Origin: Nitrospinaceae bacterium UBA3496
GTDB taxonomy: Bacteria; UBA8248
DNA length: 64,000 nt
Assembly (NCBI GenBank): GCA_002377645.1
Contig: DFQF01000070.1
Location: forward strand, 34,244 to 98,243
Direction of reading: 5' to 3'
Below, piece by piece: positions 32,152 through 41,800 of this stretch (its first letter is position 1; each line of letters begins with the position of its first letter). Both the position numbers and the translations under genes were made by a program. The notes below the pieces were generated by a model, which ran no database searches, had not been told where the DNA came from, and was given only the letters and a program-made list of their open reading frames with translations.

Positions 32152-34629
32152 ATGCTTAAGAAACTAATGCCTCTTCTTATAAAAATAGGAATAATCTCAG
32201 AAGAATTTATCGAACCTAGAAAAATTTTTGGAATTAGTTCAGTTTTAGTTTCAATCATTGCTGTTTCATTTTCTTATTTTTTCGTTCATGTAGCATTTTT
32301 TGGTCCTCCTATCACTGAAATTTTCAAGGGAACTTACATACTAGGAACGGCAGTCTTGAGTCTTCTTATATATAAAGGAAGACAAAAAACGATATATGAA
32401 CGTTTTGTTTTTCTAGACGAACTCTTCGCAATTTTATCTATTACAACCATATGTGTTTTTGGAACAATTTGGATTTATTGGTTCTTTATATCACCTGTTG
32501 AGGCTTGGAATAAATTCTATGACCAAAAAGTTTTTTATATTGGAATCTTGGGATTCATTGTTGGAATAATTATTTATTGGAAAGAAGCAACTTCAAAAGT
32601 TACTGACCGTTTTACTACTTCTGACATAATTTACCTTCTAGGTGTAACTGGCGCAATGATTTGGTGGCGCTATAGCAACGAAACCTTACAAGAAGAAATG
32701 GGTGGAGATGTACCTACAATGCTTGTCATTTCTGCGTGGCTGGTAATTCCAGTTAGTATGGAAATTGCAAGAAGGGTCGTTGGACCAATAATTCCTTTCT
32801 TAGGTTTTTGTTTCCTTGTATACAGTTTCAGGCCAGTAGCCCATTCATTTCCAGGGCTCCTATGGCATGATGGAAATAATATCGACCGTATTTCTGAGTT
32901 CTTAATGCTTCAATCTGATGGTTTAACCGGACTCATTGCAGATGTTTTTGCTAACTATATGGTAATTTTTGTCGTTCTCGGTGCATTCTTAGAAAAAACT
33001 GGTCTAGGTGCACTCTTTATTGATACAACTTATCGTCTCACCGGTCAGAGAACTGGAGGACCAGGATTAACTGCAGTCGTTTCTAGTGGTCTTTTTGGAA
33101 TGATATCAGGCAGTGGAGTTGCAAATGTTGTTACAACGGGAACATTTACCATTCCCCTTATGAAAAGAGTAGGATACAGATCTGAATTTGCTGGCGCTGT
33201 CGAAGCATCGGCATCGACTGGAGGTGCTTATATGCCCCCTATTATGGGTTCAGGTGCCTTTCTACTAGCACAATTTACAGAAATTAGCTATTTTGAAGTG
33301 ATAAAATATGCAATTCTACCTGCTATTCTTTATTATCTTTCAGTTGGCTACATAGTTTATATTCGTGCTGTTAATCGAGGTCTAACTGGAGTTCCTGTTT
33401 CAGAATTACCTCTATGGAGTAAAATAATACCTAGACTGTATTTACTCATTCCTATTCCACTCATGGTTTATTATTTAGTTGCAGGAGATTCCGCTTTTCT
33501 AGCAGCTTTTAAAACAATTTGTGCTATCGTTTTACTGAAAACTACAGATTTACTTACAACAGTTCAAACTCCATATACACGAAAATTTTCAAAACCTATT
33601 CTAATTTTAACTATTGTTCTAGGCATTATCGTCTATTTCTTTGGTCTGAAAATCGGTGCACCTTTTTCTTGGTTTGCTGATACACAAAGAGGGCTAAACT
33701 TCGGAGATGCGATTTTTTGGACACTTGCCTTTTATACAATTCTAAAAATCTGTGAAATATTTTTTGCCTCTCTTTCAGTAGATAATTCCGTTCAGAATTC
33801 TATTTCGAATGAAGAATCTGAGATAGAGGTAAGCGGGTCTGATGCATTAAATTCTTTAAAAAATAGATCTATAGACTTAGTAAAATCTATCTGGATCTCC
33901 TTAGAATCCGGAGCAAAAAGTTCGGTAATCGTGGGTAGTATTGCCGGTGTGCTTAGCATACTTCTATCAACTGCCACACAAAGTGACTTGCCGGGTCGAG
34001 TATCCGATCTACTGATTCAGTTTAGTTTCGGTCTCTTACCAATGACTATTTTCTGGATAATCATAGCAGGCTACATTGTAGGAATGGGATTACCTATTGC
34101 TGCAAGTTATGTTGTTCTTGTAATCTTTGGTGTTTTATCACTAACAAATTTAGGAGTCCCAACACTAGCAGCTCATTTGATCTGCTACTGGGTTGCCGTT
34201 GTAAGCGCAGTAACTCCACCTGTTGCTTTAGCAGCATATGCTGCAAGTGCAATTGCCTCCTCTGATCCAATTAAGACTGGGTTCCAGGCGATGAAACTTT
34301 CTTCATGGATTTTTATCATGCCTTTCTTATTTGTCTATACACCTCTTCTTCTAACAGGAACCTACCTTGAAATTACTATTACTGTTATTGCCTGTTTACT
34401 AGGTATTGTTTCTTGGGCGAGTTTTATGGAAAATTTCTTGATAAAACAGACTAAATTTTTAGAATGGATACTACTATTCATAGCATCCGTTTTCCTGCTT
34501 CTCCCTATCGATAATCTTCTTACATGGATTTCTCCATTAGAAGGTCAATTCGATTGGATTTTTTATTTTATGGGGGCCATATTACTGGTTTCAGCATTTT
34601 TATTACAAACAAAAAGAAAGGAAGTATAA
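32152..34629 (+). CDS. TRAP transporter fused permease (4TM/12TM)
   Basis: An 825-residue integral membrane protein with hydrophobic helices along nearly its whole length. The N-terminal part corresponds to the small DctQ-like subunit and the rest to the DctM-like channel, the fusion that pairs with TAXI binding proteins. DctM features include LEKTGLGALFIDTTYRLTGQRTGGPG, GLFGMISGSGVANVVTTGTFTIPLMKRVGY, GAVEASASTGGAYMPPIMGSGAFL, GMGLPIAASYVVL and VSAVTPPVALAAYAASAIA. A polar insert near residues 545-580 separates two helix groups. Import is driven by an ion gradient. It starts at 32152, 89 bases after the binding protein. Confidence 0.9.
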   Translation: MLKKLMPLLIKIGIISEEFIEPRKIFGISSVLVSIIAVSFSYFFVHVAFFGPPITEIFKGTYILGTAVLSLLIYKGRQKTIYERFVFLDELFAILSITTICVFGTIWIYWFFISPVEAWNKFYDQKVFYIGILGFIVGIIIYWKEATSKVTDRFTTSDIIYLLGVTGAMIWWRYSNETLQEEMGGDVPTMLVISAWLVIPVSMEIARRVVGPIIPFLGFCFLVYSFRPVAHSFPGLLWHDGNNIDRISEFLMLQSDGLTGLIADVFANYMVIFVVLGAFLEKTGLGALFIDTTYRLTGQRTGGPGLTAVVSSGLFGMISGSGVANVVTTGTFTIPLMKRVGYRSEFAGAVEASASTGGAYMPPIMGSGAFLLAQFTEISYFEVIKYAILPAILYYLSVGYIVYIRAVNRGLTGVPVSELPLWSKIIPRLYLLIPIPLMVYYLVAGDSAFLAAFKTICAIVLLKTTDLLTTVQTPYTRKFSKPILILTIVLGIIVYFFGLKIGAPFSWFADTQRGLNFGDAIFWTLAFYTILKICEIFFASLSVDNSVQNSISNEESEIEVSGSDALNSLKNRSIDLVKSIWISLESGAKSSVIVGSIAGVLSILLSTATQSDLPGRVSDLLIQFSFGLLPMTIFWIIIAGYIVGMGLPIAASYVVLVIFGVLSLTNLGVPTLAAHLICYWVAVVSAVTPPVALAAYAASAIASSDPIKTGFQAMKLSSWIFIMPFLFVYTPLLLTGTYLEITITVIACLLGIVSWASFMENFLIKQTKFLEWILLFIASVFLLLPIDNLLTWISPLEGQFDWIFYFMGAILLVSAFLLQTKRKEV

Positions 34630-34630
34630 C

Positions 34631-35020
34631 TTGGGTTCAATAGAGTCATTTCATCATGTACATTTAATAAGTTCTGACCCAGTTAAAACATCAAAATGGT
34701 ATATGGACTTTTTGGATGCTGACCTAACTCATGAAGACAAAAAGCATGGAGCTATAAATATTAGATTACAAATAGGAAATTTAAATCTATTTATACGTGG
34801 ATTACGAGAAAAGGAGGAACTCTCATCCAAACAAAACATATTACAAGAAGGTATTCATCATATCGGACTCATGGTTGATGACATAAAAGAAATGATGAAA
34901 AAGACAACAGAAAATGGGGCAACAGAAATAGAAGAAATTCATACCGGAGTTACAGGAAATTGGGTTTCATTTATTCGTACCCCTGAAGGAGTATTGATTG
35001 AGTTCCTCCAAAAAAAATGA
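34631..35020 (+). CDS. VOC-superfamily (glyoxalase-like) protein 1
   Basis: A 129-residue vicinal-oxygen-chelate protein: SFHHVHLISSDPVKTSKWYMDFLDADL at the front, GIHHIGLMVDDI near residue 76 and GNWVSFIRTPEGVLIEFLQ near the end. The two His and the Glu could bind one metal. Members include glyoxalases, methylmalonyl-CoA epimerases and ring-cleaving dioxygenases, and no choice is possible here. TTG at 34631 lies one base after the permease stop and behind AAAGGAAG. The next gene starts inside it. Confidence 0.75.
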   Translation: MGSIESFHHVHLISSDPVKTSKWYMDFLDADLTHEDKKHGAINIRLQIGNLNLFIRGLREKEELSSKQNILQEGIHHIGLMVDDIKEMMKKTTENGATEIEEIHTGVTGNWVSFIRTPEGVLIEFLQKK

Positions 35021-35669
35021 AGAAGCAAATCCAAAAACAAACAAAAAACTATTCCCACCAAAATTAAATCGCGTTCAGCATATTGGAATAAAAGTTCACA
35101 ATTTAGATTTGGCTGTCGAATTTTATAGAGACATTATGGGAATGAAAATATCTGACAAATATGAACCAGGAGATAACCCCCATAATCCTTGGGGAATTTG
35201 TTTCTTAAGAAGTGGAAATCTTCATCACGAGATATCACTTATCGGTTACGACAAAAAAGAGAATCTCAAACCAAATAGAATTGGAATAAGAGAGCCAGGA
35301 GTAGGATTACATCATATTGCTTTCGAGGTAGATTCTAAAGAAGAATTTGAATCTTGGATAAGTCATCTAAAAGAAAATAAAATTGAATTTACTGCTGGTC
35401 CATTAGTTCATAGTCCTACCCATCCCGAAGGAGACGGAACTTTAGGAGAAAATAGAGCACTATATTTTTATGATCCATCGGGAAATGGAATAGAAATTTT
35501 TTGTGATATGGCACGAATCAATGAAGAAGATAATTCTATAGAGGAAAAATGGTTCAGAGATCGTTTGCAAAAGGATGGATATTCAAGAAATTCCTGCAAT
35601 CCATCTAGACCATGGATCCCTGGTCGATCTAGTATGGAAGGCGCTATCGAAAAATTTGGGAAAAAGTAA
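34998..35669 (+). CDS. VOC-superfamily dioxygenase-like protein 2
   Basis: A 223-residue VOC protein. VQHIGIKVHNLDLAVEFYRDIMGMKISD, GLHHIAFEVDSKEEFESWISHL and ALYFYDPSGNGIEIFCD give the His-His-Glu metal triad of type I extradiol dioxygenases and relatives. The C-terminus carries extra polar sequence. TTG at 34998 overlaps the previous gene by 23 bases and has AAGGAG inside that gene, so coupled translation is likely. A ring-cleavage role in the TRAP-linked pathway is possible but not shown. Confidence 0.75.
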   Translation: MSSSKKNEEANPKTNKKLFPPKLNRVQHIGIKVHNLDLAVEFYRDIMGMKISDKYEPGDNPHNPWGICFLRSGNLHHEISLIGYDKKENLKPNRIGIREPGVGLHHIAFEVDSKEEFESWISHLKENKIEFTAGPLVHSPTHPEGDGTLGENRALYFYDPSGNGIEIFCDMARINEEDNSIEEKWFRDRLQKDGYSRNSCNPSRPWIPGRSSMEGAIEKFGKK

Positions 35670-35715
35670 TTTGTAATTGGACAGTTTAATTCTATATTTC
35701 TATTGAGAGGATAAT

Positions 35716-36531
35716 TTGGATAATCAAAATTGGTATAATATTCAGGAATTTGCACCAAATACATTCCAATTTAATGAAGCTGAACTCTGGAACATGTTTC
35801 TATTAATTGGTGAAGAAAAAGCTGTTTCCATTGATGGGGGAATTGGAATTGGAAGTGTGAGAAAATTGTGTGAAAGTATCACATCACTCCCGATTGAACA
35901 TATCTTGACTCATACTCACTGGGACCATTTAGGCTCAATACATGAATGGGAATCTATTGCAGTTCACGAAAATGGGAAAAACAACTTATCTAATGATTTT
36001 GCAGAAGGATGCAAAGACTTTATTTCGAATTGGAAAGGGAAAGAATTTCCAGAAAATTTTGTTTCAGAAAATTTCAAGTTGAAGCCAGGTGTATTTGGCG
36101 AACCTCTTTATGAGGGGCAAATAATTGATCTTGGCAATAGGAAATTACACATTTATGAAACACCCGGCCATTCACCAGATAGTATTTCTATCTATGATGA
36201 AAAAGAAGGTGTGTTAATAACTGGAGATTTAGTAAAACCACATATGCCGCTTTTTATTCAAGTACCAACTGCGGTTTTATCAGATTACGGCCCCTCACTT
36301 AGAAGGCTTGAATCCATTTCAAAAGAAAAGAATGTACAATGGATTTGCTCTGGACATTCGGAACCGTTCAAAGATTTAAGTATAATTTCCGAAATGGCTG
36401 ATTTTGTTGAAAAAATAGAAAAGGGAAATATCGAGCCTCCTAAAAAAATTGAAGCTGGAAAATGGGGATTTATAGATGAATATCGCGCAGAAAGATTCCA
36501 GGTTTGGATTAATGATAATGCACGAAGATAA
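35716..36531 (+). CDS. Metallo-beta-lactamase-fold hydrolase
   Basis: A 271-residue MBL-fold protein. The zinc motif HTHWDHLG is at residues 66-73, with further ligands expected in ETPGHSPDSISIYDEKEGVLITGDLV and CSGHSEPF. The layout resembles glyoxalase II-like thioester hydrolases. It may hydrolyse a thioester or lactone in the same pathway. TTG at 35716 follows GAGAGGA. It is followed immediately by two acyl-CoA synthetase genes. Confidence 0.8.
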   Translation: MDNQNWYNIQEFAPNTFQFNEAELWNMFLLIGEEKAVSIDGGIGIGSVRKLCESITSLPIEHILTHTHWDHLGSIHEWESIAVHENGKNNLSNDFAEGCKDFISNWKGKEFPENFVSENFKLKPGVFGEPLYEGQIIDLGNRKLHIYETPGHSPDSISIYDEKEGVLITGDLVKPHMPLFIQVPTAVLSDYGPSLRRLESISKEKNVQWICSGHSEPFKDLSIISEMADFVEKIEKGNIEPPKKIEAGKWGFIDEYRAERFQVWINDNARR

Positions 36532-36545
36532 TGAGAAGGACTAAA

Positions 36546-38492
36546 ATGACTAATGAAGATGTAATTTGGAAACCCAATGAAGATTTCTTGCAAAATAGCA
36601 ATATTGCCCTACTAATGAAAAAATTAGGATTTACAGACTATAGAGAATTTCTTGATTGGTCGGTAAAAGATATACGAGTCTTCTGGGAAGTTATCTTGGA
36701 AGATATGAACTTTCAATGGCACAAAAAATATCATACGCTCCTAGATCTCAACAATGGCTTTCCTTGGGCAAAATGGTTTGTAGGTGGAGTAACAAATATC
36801 ACTACAAATTGTTTAGATAGACATGTTTTGAGCGAACGTAAAGATCAAGTTGCATTAATATGGGAAAGTGATGAAGGGAATCAAATTTCTTTCACATATA
36901 ACCAGCTTTCTAAAAAAGTAAATAAACTATCTAATGCAATGAGAAATGCTGGGCTAAAAAGTGGTGATGTCGCTGGGGTTTTCCTTCCTTTATTACCAGA
37001 AGCAGTAATAACTATGTATGCATGTTTCAAAAATGGCATCGCAGTACTTCCTATTTTTTCAGGATTTGGGCCCGAAGGACTTGCTGAAAGACTTATTCAT
37101 TCGAAAGCTAAAATTTTATTCACATCAAATGGTGCAGTTAGAAGAGGAAAGGTCATTCCACTAAAAAACACAGTGGATATAGCTTTACAACAAGAGACCT
37201 TTATAGAAAAAGTTATACTTGTAGAAAGAGCAGATTTAGAGGTCTCCATTAATAAAGGAAGAGATATTACATGGAATGAATTTATATCATCAGAATCTGA
37301 TATTGCAGAAACCGAGAATTTACCTGCCGATAGTATTTCAATGATCATGTACACCTCAGGGACTACGGGAAAACCAAAAGGTACGGTTTATTCGCATGCC
37401 GGTTTAATGAGTGGACCTGGACGGGAGTTGAAATACTGCTTCGACATGAGAGACAACGACATTATGTTCTGGGTTACAGATTTTGGTTGGGTTATGGCGC
37501 CTTATGAACTTGTTGGCTCGCATTTCAACGGGCATACATGTTTTCTTTACGAAAGCGTGCCAAATCATCCAGAACCTGACAGACTTTGGAAAATGATTTC
37601 AGATTCAAAGATAACCCATCTTGGCCTATCTCCTACAGCAGTTAGAGTTTTAATAGGTGAAGGTGACCATTGGGTAGAAAAACATGACCTATCTACCTTA
37701 AGGGTTCTTGGTTCTACTGGTGAACCCTGGGATATAGAATCTTATCTTTGGTATTTCAATAAAGTGGGGGCAAAGAAATGTCCAGTAATGAATATTTCTG
37801 GAGGAACGGAAATTGGAGCATGTATTTTGCAACCACTCCCAGTGATGGAATTAACCCCGTGTACACTCGGTGCTCCTGCAATGGGAACGGACGCAGATGT
37901 TTTTGACGATCAAGGCAATCCCGTTCGTAACGAAGTCGGACATCTGGTACTAAAACAACCCATTCCTTCCCTAACAATGGGATTTCTAAATGATTCAGAT
38001 AGATACCTAGAAACTTATTTCTCTCGCTGGGAAAATATTTGGTATCATGGGGACTGGGCTAAAGTAGACGAAGAGGGATTCTGGTATCTGTTCGGTCGTT
38101 CGGACGATACTATAAAGGTTTCTGGAAAAAGAGTAGGTCCAAATGAAATTGAATCAGAACTTCAGAAACATCCTGGAGTTTTAGAAACGGCAGTAATTGG
38201 AACTCCTCATCCTGTAAAAGGAGAAGCAATCACCTGTTTCATAGTTCTTGCTAACAATTACAAAGCAACCGATGATTTAAGAGAAGAACTAAAAGATCAA
38301 GCAGTAAAATACTTGGGTAAAAGTTTAAGACCAGATGAAATTAAATTTGTAGAATTTCTTCCTAAAACAAGGTCAGCAAAAATTGTAAGGGGAGCTATCA
38401 AAAAGATTTATCTTGGTGAAGACATTCAACACATGGATTTAAGTTCTCTAGAAGATCCTTCACATCTTAATGCTATTAAAAACGCAAAATAA
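36546..38492 (+). CDS. AMP-forming acyl-CoA synthetase 1
   Basis: A ligase of about 648 residues that activates a carboxylic acid with ATP and CoA. Motifs: YTSGTTGKPKGT near residue 268, STGEPWD, YHGDWAKVDEEGFWYLFGRSDDTIKVSGKRVGPNEIESEL, and the acylating Lys region SAKIVRGAIKK. The N-terminal WKPNEDFLQNSNIALLMKK and FPWAKWFVGG resemble acetyl-CoA/acetoacetyl-CoA synthetase-like enzymes of about 650 residues. ATG at 36546 has AGAAGGA six bases upstream and is preferred to an ATG at 36531 that overlaps the MBL stop. The next gene is a close paralogue. Confidence 0.9.
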   Translation: MTNEDVIWKPNEDFLQNSNIALLMKKLGFTDYREFLDWSVKDIRVFWEVILEDMNFQWHKKYHTLLDLNNGFPWAKWFVGGVTNITTNCLDRHVLSERKDQVALIWESDEGNQISFTYNQLSKKVNKLSNAMRNAGLKSGDVAGVFLPLLPEAVITMYACFKNGIAVLPIFSGFGPEGLAERLIHSKAKILFTSNGAVRRGKVIPLKNTVDIALQQETFIEKVILVERADLEVSINKGRDITWNEFISSESDIAETENLPADSISMIMYTSGTTGKPKGTVYSHAGLMSGPGRELKYCFDMRDNDIMFWVTDFGWVMAPYELVGSHFNGHTCFLYESVPNHPEPDRLWKMISDSKITHLGLSPTAVRVLIGEGDHWVEKHDLSTLRVLGSTGEPWDIESYLWYFNKVGAKKCPVMNISGGTEIGACILQPLPVMELTPCTLGAPAMGTDADVFDDQGNPVRNEVGHLVLKQPIPSLTMGFLNDSDRYLETYFSRWENIWYHGDWAKVDEEGFWYLFGRSDDTIKVSGKRVGPNEIESELQKHPGVLETAVIGTPHPVKGEAITCFIVLANNYKATDDLREELKDQAVKYLGKSLRPDEIKFVEFLPKTRSAKIVRGAIKKIYLGEDIQHMDLSSLEDPSHLNAIKNAK

Positions 38493-38496
38493 GAAA

Positions 38497-40449
38497 ATGC
38501 CTAAAAAAAATAAAGAAATAATTTGGAAGCCAAACGAGGATTTCTTAAATAACAGTAATATCGCACTTTTAATGAAAAAAAATAACCTTTCAAATCATTC
38601 AGATTTAATAGAATGGTCACAGAAAGACCCTACCATCTTTTCCAAAGCCATTTTGGAAGATATGGAAATCCAGTGGTATGAAGAATTTGAAGAAGTTCTA
38701 GACTTAAGTAATGGGTTTCCATGGGCAAAATGGTTTGTGGGTGGAAAAATCAATATTGTTTATAATTGTATCGACAAACATCTCACACAAGAAAAGAAGA
38801 ACAATCATGCTCTAATTTGGGAAGGGGATGATGGAACTAAAAGAACGTTTACTTATGAACAATTGTCTTTTGAAGTGTCTAAACTAGCAAATGCAATGAA
38901 GGAATTTGATCTTGAAATTGGAGATACTGTCGGTATTTTTATGCCTATGATTCCAGAAACTATTTTTGCAATGTTTGCTTGTTTTAAGATAGGTGTTATT
39001 GCAGTACCAATTTTCTCCGGATTTGGCTATGAAGCAGTTGCAGAGCGTCTTACTCATGCAAAAGTAAAACTTGTCTTCACTTCAAATTTCGGACTTCGAA
39101 GAGGAAAAGAAATTGCTATAAAAGCACTCTTAGACAAAGCCCTCAAAATAAACAATTCCGTGAAAAAAGTAGTTGTTTTTGAAAGAACTAAGTCATCCTA
39201 TCCAATTTCAAAAAATAGAGATGTAAAATGGCATGAATTTACTTTGAACAAATCTTCAGAATCTGAAACTATACCATTAGACTCTGAAGCAATTTCAATG
39301 ATTATTTACACCTCAGGAACCACTGGTAAACCTAAGGGCACAATTCATACACATGCCGGTTGTCTAACTACTATCACAAAAGAAGTTAAATATTGCATGG
39401 ACCTTAGAGATAACGACATTCTTTTCTGGCTCACTGATATCGGGTGGATGATGGGACCATGGGAAATGATTGGAACACAAGTCCTTGGGAAAACATATTT
39501 AATATATGAAGGCACTCCAAATTGGCCAAATCCAGACAGACTTTGGCAACTTATCTCTGAACATAAAATAACTCATCTTGGAATCTCCCCTACAGCAATC
39601 CGACTACTTATAAATAGTGGAGAAAAATGGACAAAAAAACACGATCTTTCTAGTTTGCGAGTACTTGCATCTACTGGTGAACCTTGGGACCCCGAATCAT
39701 ATATGTGGTATTTCGAAAAAATAGGAAATAAACGTTGTCCAATTATGAATATTTCTGGAGGAACAGAAATTTGTGGTTGTCTTCTGCAGCCATATCCAAT
39801 TATGGAATTATCTAAGTGCTCACTTGGAGGACCTGCTTTAGGTGTTCATACCAACGTATACAACGAAGATGGAAAACCTGTACGTGGTGAAATAGGTCAC
39901 TTAGTATGTACAAAGCCTATGCCATCAATGACAAAAAGTTTTCTTTTGGATGATGAAAGATATTTAGAAACCTATTTTTCACGTTTCCCCAATACCTGGT
40001 ATCACGGTGACTGGGCGATGGTGGATGAATTCGACCAATGGTTTCTCTTTGGCAGGTCAGACGACACAATTAATGTTGCTGGGAAAAGAGTAGGCCCTGC
40101 GGAAGTAGAATCTGAACTCATTCGACATCCTTCCGTTATTGAGGCTGCAGTTATAGGAACTCCTCATCCCATTAAAGGGGAAGGATTAACTTGTTTTGTA
40201 GTTATTAAAAAAGAATATGAAATGAACGACCATCTTAGGGAAGAATTGAAGGATGAAACTACAAAATATTTAGGAAAAAGTCTTCGTCCTGAAACAATTA
40301 AATTTGTAGAAGGATTGCCCAAAACACGTTCATCAAAAATAGTACGTGGTGCAATAAAAAAAATATATTTAGGAACTAATATGAATGAAATCGATACTTC
40401 TTCCATAGAGGATTCTTCACTTTTAGAAGCAATCTCAAGAGCAAAATAA
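38497..40449 (+). CDS. AMP-forming acyl-CoA synthetase 2
   Basis: A 650-residue paralogue of the preceding gene, similar along its whole length: IWKPNEDFLNNSNIALLMKK, FPWAKWFVGGKINI, YTSGTTGKPKGT, STGEPWDPESYMWYF, GRSDDTINVAGKRVGPAEVESEL and SSKIVRGAIKK. The adenylation and CoA-ligation machinery is intact. The tandem pair points to duplication with divergence of acid specificity, since the substrate-pocket stretch differs (DIGWMMGPWEMIGTQ here against DFGWVMAPYELVGSH). ATG at 38497 lies four bases after the previous stop. It ends 4 bases before a convergent gene. Confidence 0.9.
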   Translation: MPKKNKEIIWKPNEDFLNNSNIALLMKKNNLSNHSDLIEWSQKDPTIFSKAILEDMEIQWYEEFEEVLDLSNGFPWAKWFVGGKINIVYNCIDKHLTQEKKNNHALIWEGDDGTKRTFTYEQLSFEVSKLANAMKEFDLEIGDTVGIFMPMIPETIFAMFACFKIGVIAVPIFSGFGYEAVAERLTHAKVKLVFTSNFGLRRGKEIAIKALLDKALKINNSVKKVVVFERTKSSYPISKNRDVKWHEFTLNKSSESETIPLDSEAISMIIYTSGTTGKPKGTIHTHAGCLTTITKEVKYCMDLRDNDILFWLTDIGWMMGPWEMIGTQVLGKTYLIYEGTPNWPNPDRLWQLISEHKITHLGISPTAIRLLINSGEKWTKKHDLSSLRVLASTGEPWDPESYMWYFEKIGNKRCPIMNISGGTEICGCLLQPYPIMELSKCSLGGPALGVHTNVYNEDGKPVRGEIGHLVCTKPMPSMTKSFLLDDERYLETYFSRFPNTWYHGDWAMVDEFDQWFLFGRSDDTINVAGKRVGPAEVESELIRHPSVIEAAVIGTPHPIKGEGLTCFVVIKKEYEMNDHLREELKDETTKYLGKSLRPETIKFVEGLPKTRSSKIVRGAIKKIYLGTNMNEIDTSSIEDSSLLEAISRAK

Positions 40450-40453
40450 TCTT

Positions 40454-41458
40454 TTAAGACGAGACCTCGTAAAAATCCTTCACAAACTGGACAACGGCCA
40501 TACTCTCACGCACCGGAACCTTAGTTTCTTTAGAACAAAGTATCGATTCGACAAAATCTGAATGATTTCTATACATAGAAAAAAGTTTAGAGGGAATCTC
40601 TTTTGGAATTTCCAAATCATTTTTGAATTCGGGCTGTTTGATCCCATCTTTATGAGACCAATCAACTATTCCCTTTCCTTCAACAATAGTACAACTTCCA
40701 AGAGTCCCATATAGAGATAATTGTTCCGGTGAATTTGGATACGTGACTGTAGAAGCAGTCATGACCCCCAAAGTTCCGTTAACGAGTTCAACAATGCCGA
40801 CTGCCAGATCTTCTTCCCTATAATCAGGACGAACAGTCTTAGTAAAACCTGAAATTTTCTTATATGGACCGAGCATCCAAAGAAGCAAGTCCAGATAATG
40901 GATACCTTGATTCATCAACACACCGCCACCTGACTCATGACCAGATGAACGCCAAGGTGCTTCTTCAAAATAATGATCATCTCTATGATAATTTATTGAG
41001 ACTTCAAATAAAAAAATCTCTCCGAGTAAATTTTGTTCTAAAGCAAGTTTAAGAGATTGCACATCTGGATGAAAACGTTTTTGTGACACTACAGACAAAT
41101 TTAATTCTTTATCTTCGAAGAACTGAATCAAAGATTTGCAAGATTCTATCTCTGTTGCAAGAGGTTTTTCAATAAGAACATGTTTCTCTAACTTACCTGC
41201 ATTCATTGCCTGTTCGGCATGCAGATAGGAAGGAGAGGCGATTAAAACTGCATCGACATCCTCCCTATTAATCGCGTCTTCAATTTCTGATGAATATTGG
41301 CATTTATATTTTTCGGAGAAATTTTTGCCGCGAGACTCATCAAGATCATACGCAGAAATTATTCTTGCATTTGTAATAGATGATAAAACCTGTGCATGTC
41401 TATCTCCCATAAGACCACAGCCTATCAAAGCAAAACCTACAGAAAGTTTTTCTTCCAA
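40454..41458 (-). CDS. Gfo/Idh/MocA-family oxidoreductase
   Basis: A 334-residue NAD(P)-dependent sugar or sugar-nucleotide dehydrogenase. The Rossmann motif ALIGCGLMGDRHAQVL, the family motif EKPLATE, and GGGVLMNQGIHYLDLLLWMLG with probable active-site His are present. TTG at 41458 follows AAAGAGG. It closes a minus-strand cassette with a DegT aminotransferase, GT39, GT2 and a LAB_N protein. A Gfo/Idh plus DegT pair converts a sugar hydroxyl to an amino group in GnnA/GnnB and WlbA/WlbE-type pathways. The specific sugar is unknown. Confidence 0.88.
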   Translation of the reverse strand: MEEKLSVGFALIGCGLMGDRHAQVLSSITNARIISAYDLDESRGKNFSEKYKCQYSSEIEDAINREDVDAVLIASPSYLHAEQAMNAGKLEKHVLIEKPLATEIESCKSLIQFFEDKELNLSVVSQKRFHPDVQSLKLALEQNLLGEIFLFEVSINYHRDDHYFEEAPWRSSGHESGGGVLMNQGIHYLDLLLWMLGPYKKISGFTKTVRPDYREEDLAVGIVELVNGTLGVMTASTVTYPNSPEQLSLYGTLGSCTIVEGKGIVDWSHKDGIKQPEFKNDLEIPKEIPSKLFSMYRNHSDFVESILCSKETKVPVRESMAVVQFVKDFYEVSS

Positions 41459-41482
41459 ATCAACCTCTTTTAAAATAAAAAA

Positions 41483-41767
41483 TCACGATGACATTTTTTT
41501 TTCTTTTGCAATAAGCATCAAATTTCTAGTATATGGAACAAAGTTAGGTAAATAGGCAAGCACACCTATAATACTACCTCTTTGAAAAAAATAGATAAGT
41601 AAAATTATAGATCCACCTAAGCTAAGATACCAAAATATTTCTGGAACGATACTTCTCCCTGCTCGCTCACTTTGTATCCACTGCACGAGAAATCTAGAAC
41701 CAAAACAAGCATTCCCAACCAACCCAAAAAGTTCCCAAGGTCCTAAATCAAACCCCCAAACTTGCAT
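41483..41767 (-). CDS. LAB_N-domain small membrane protein (lipid-A-disaccharide synthase N-terminal-like)
   Basis: A 94-residue membrane protein with three hydrophobic segments. WELFGLVGNACFGSRFLVQWIQSERAGRSIVPEIFWYLSLGGSI is the LAB_N signature, here as a free-standing protein. Such proteins often accompany GT2/GT39 lipid A or glycan-modifying genes and may help polyprenyl-phosphate sugar flipping; that function is not settled. It sits 33 bases after the GT2 gene. Confidence 0.82.
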   Translation of the reverse strand: MQVWGFDLGPWELFGLVGNACFGSRFLVQWIQSERAGRSIVPEIFWYLSLGGSIILLIYFFQRGSIIGVLAYLPNFVPYTRNLMLIAKEKKMSS

Positions 41768-41800
41768 TATGTTCTCCTTATTGAGACCAATAAATTTTAT

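Noticed and set aside
40456-40476. ACGAG-AC-CTCGT palindrome near convergent gene ends
   Set aside because: The two-base loop cannot form a normal hairpin, and the bases encode the C-terminus of the Gfo/Idh protein.
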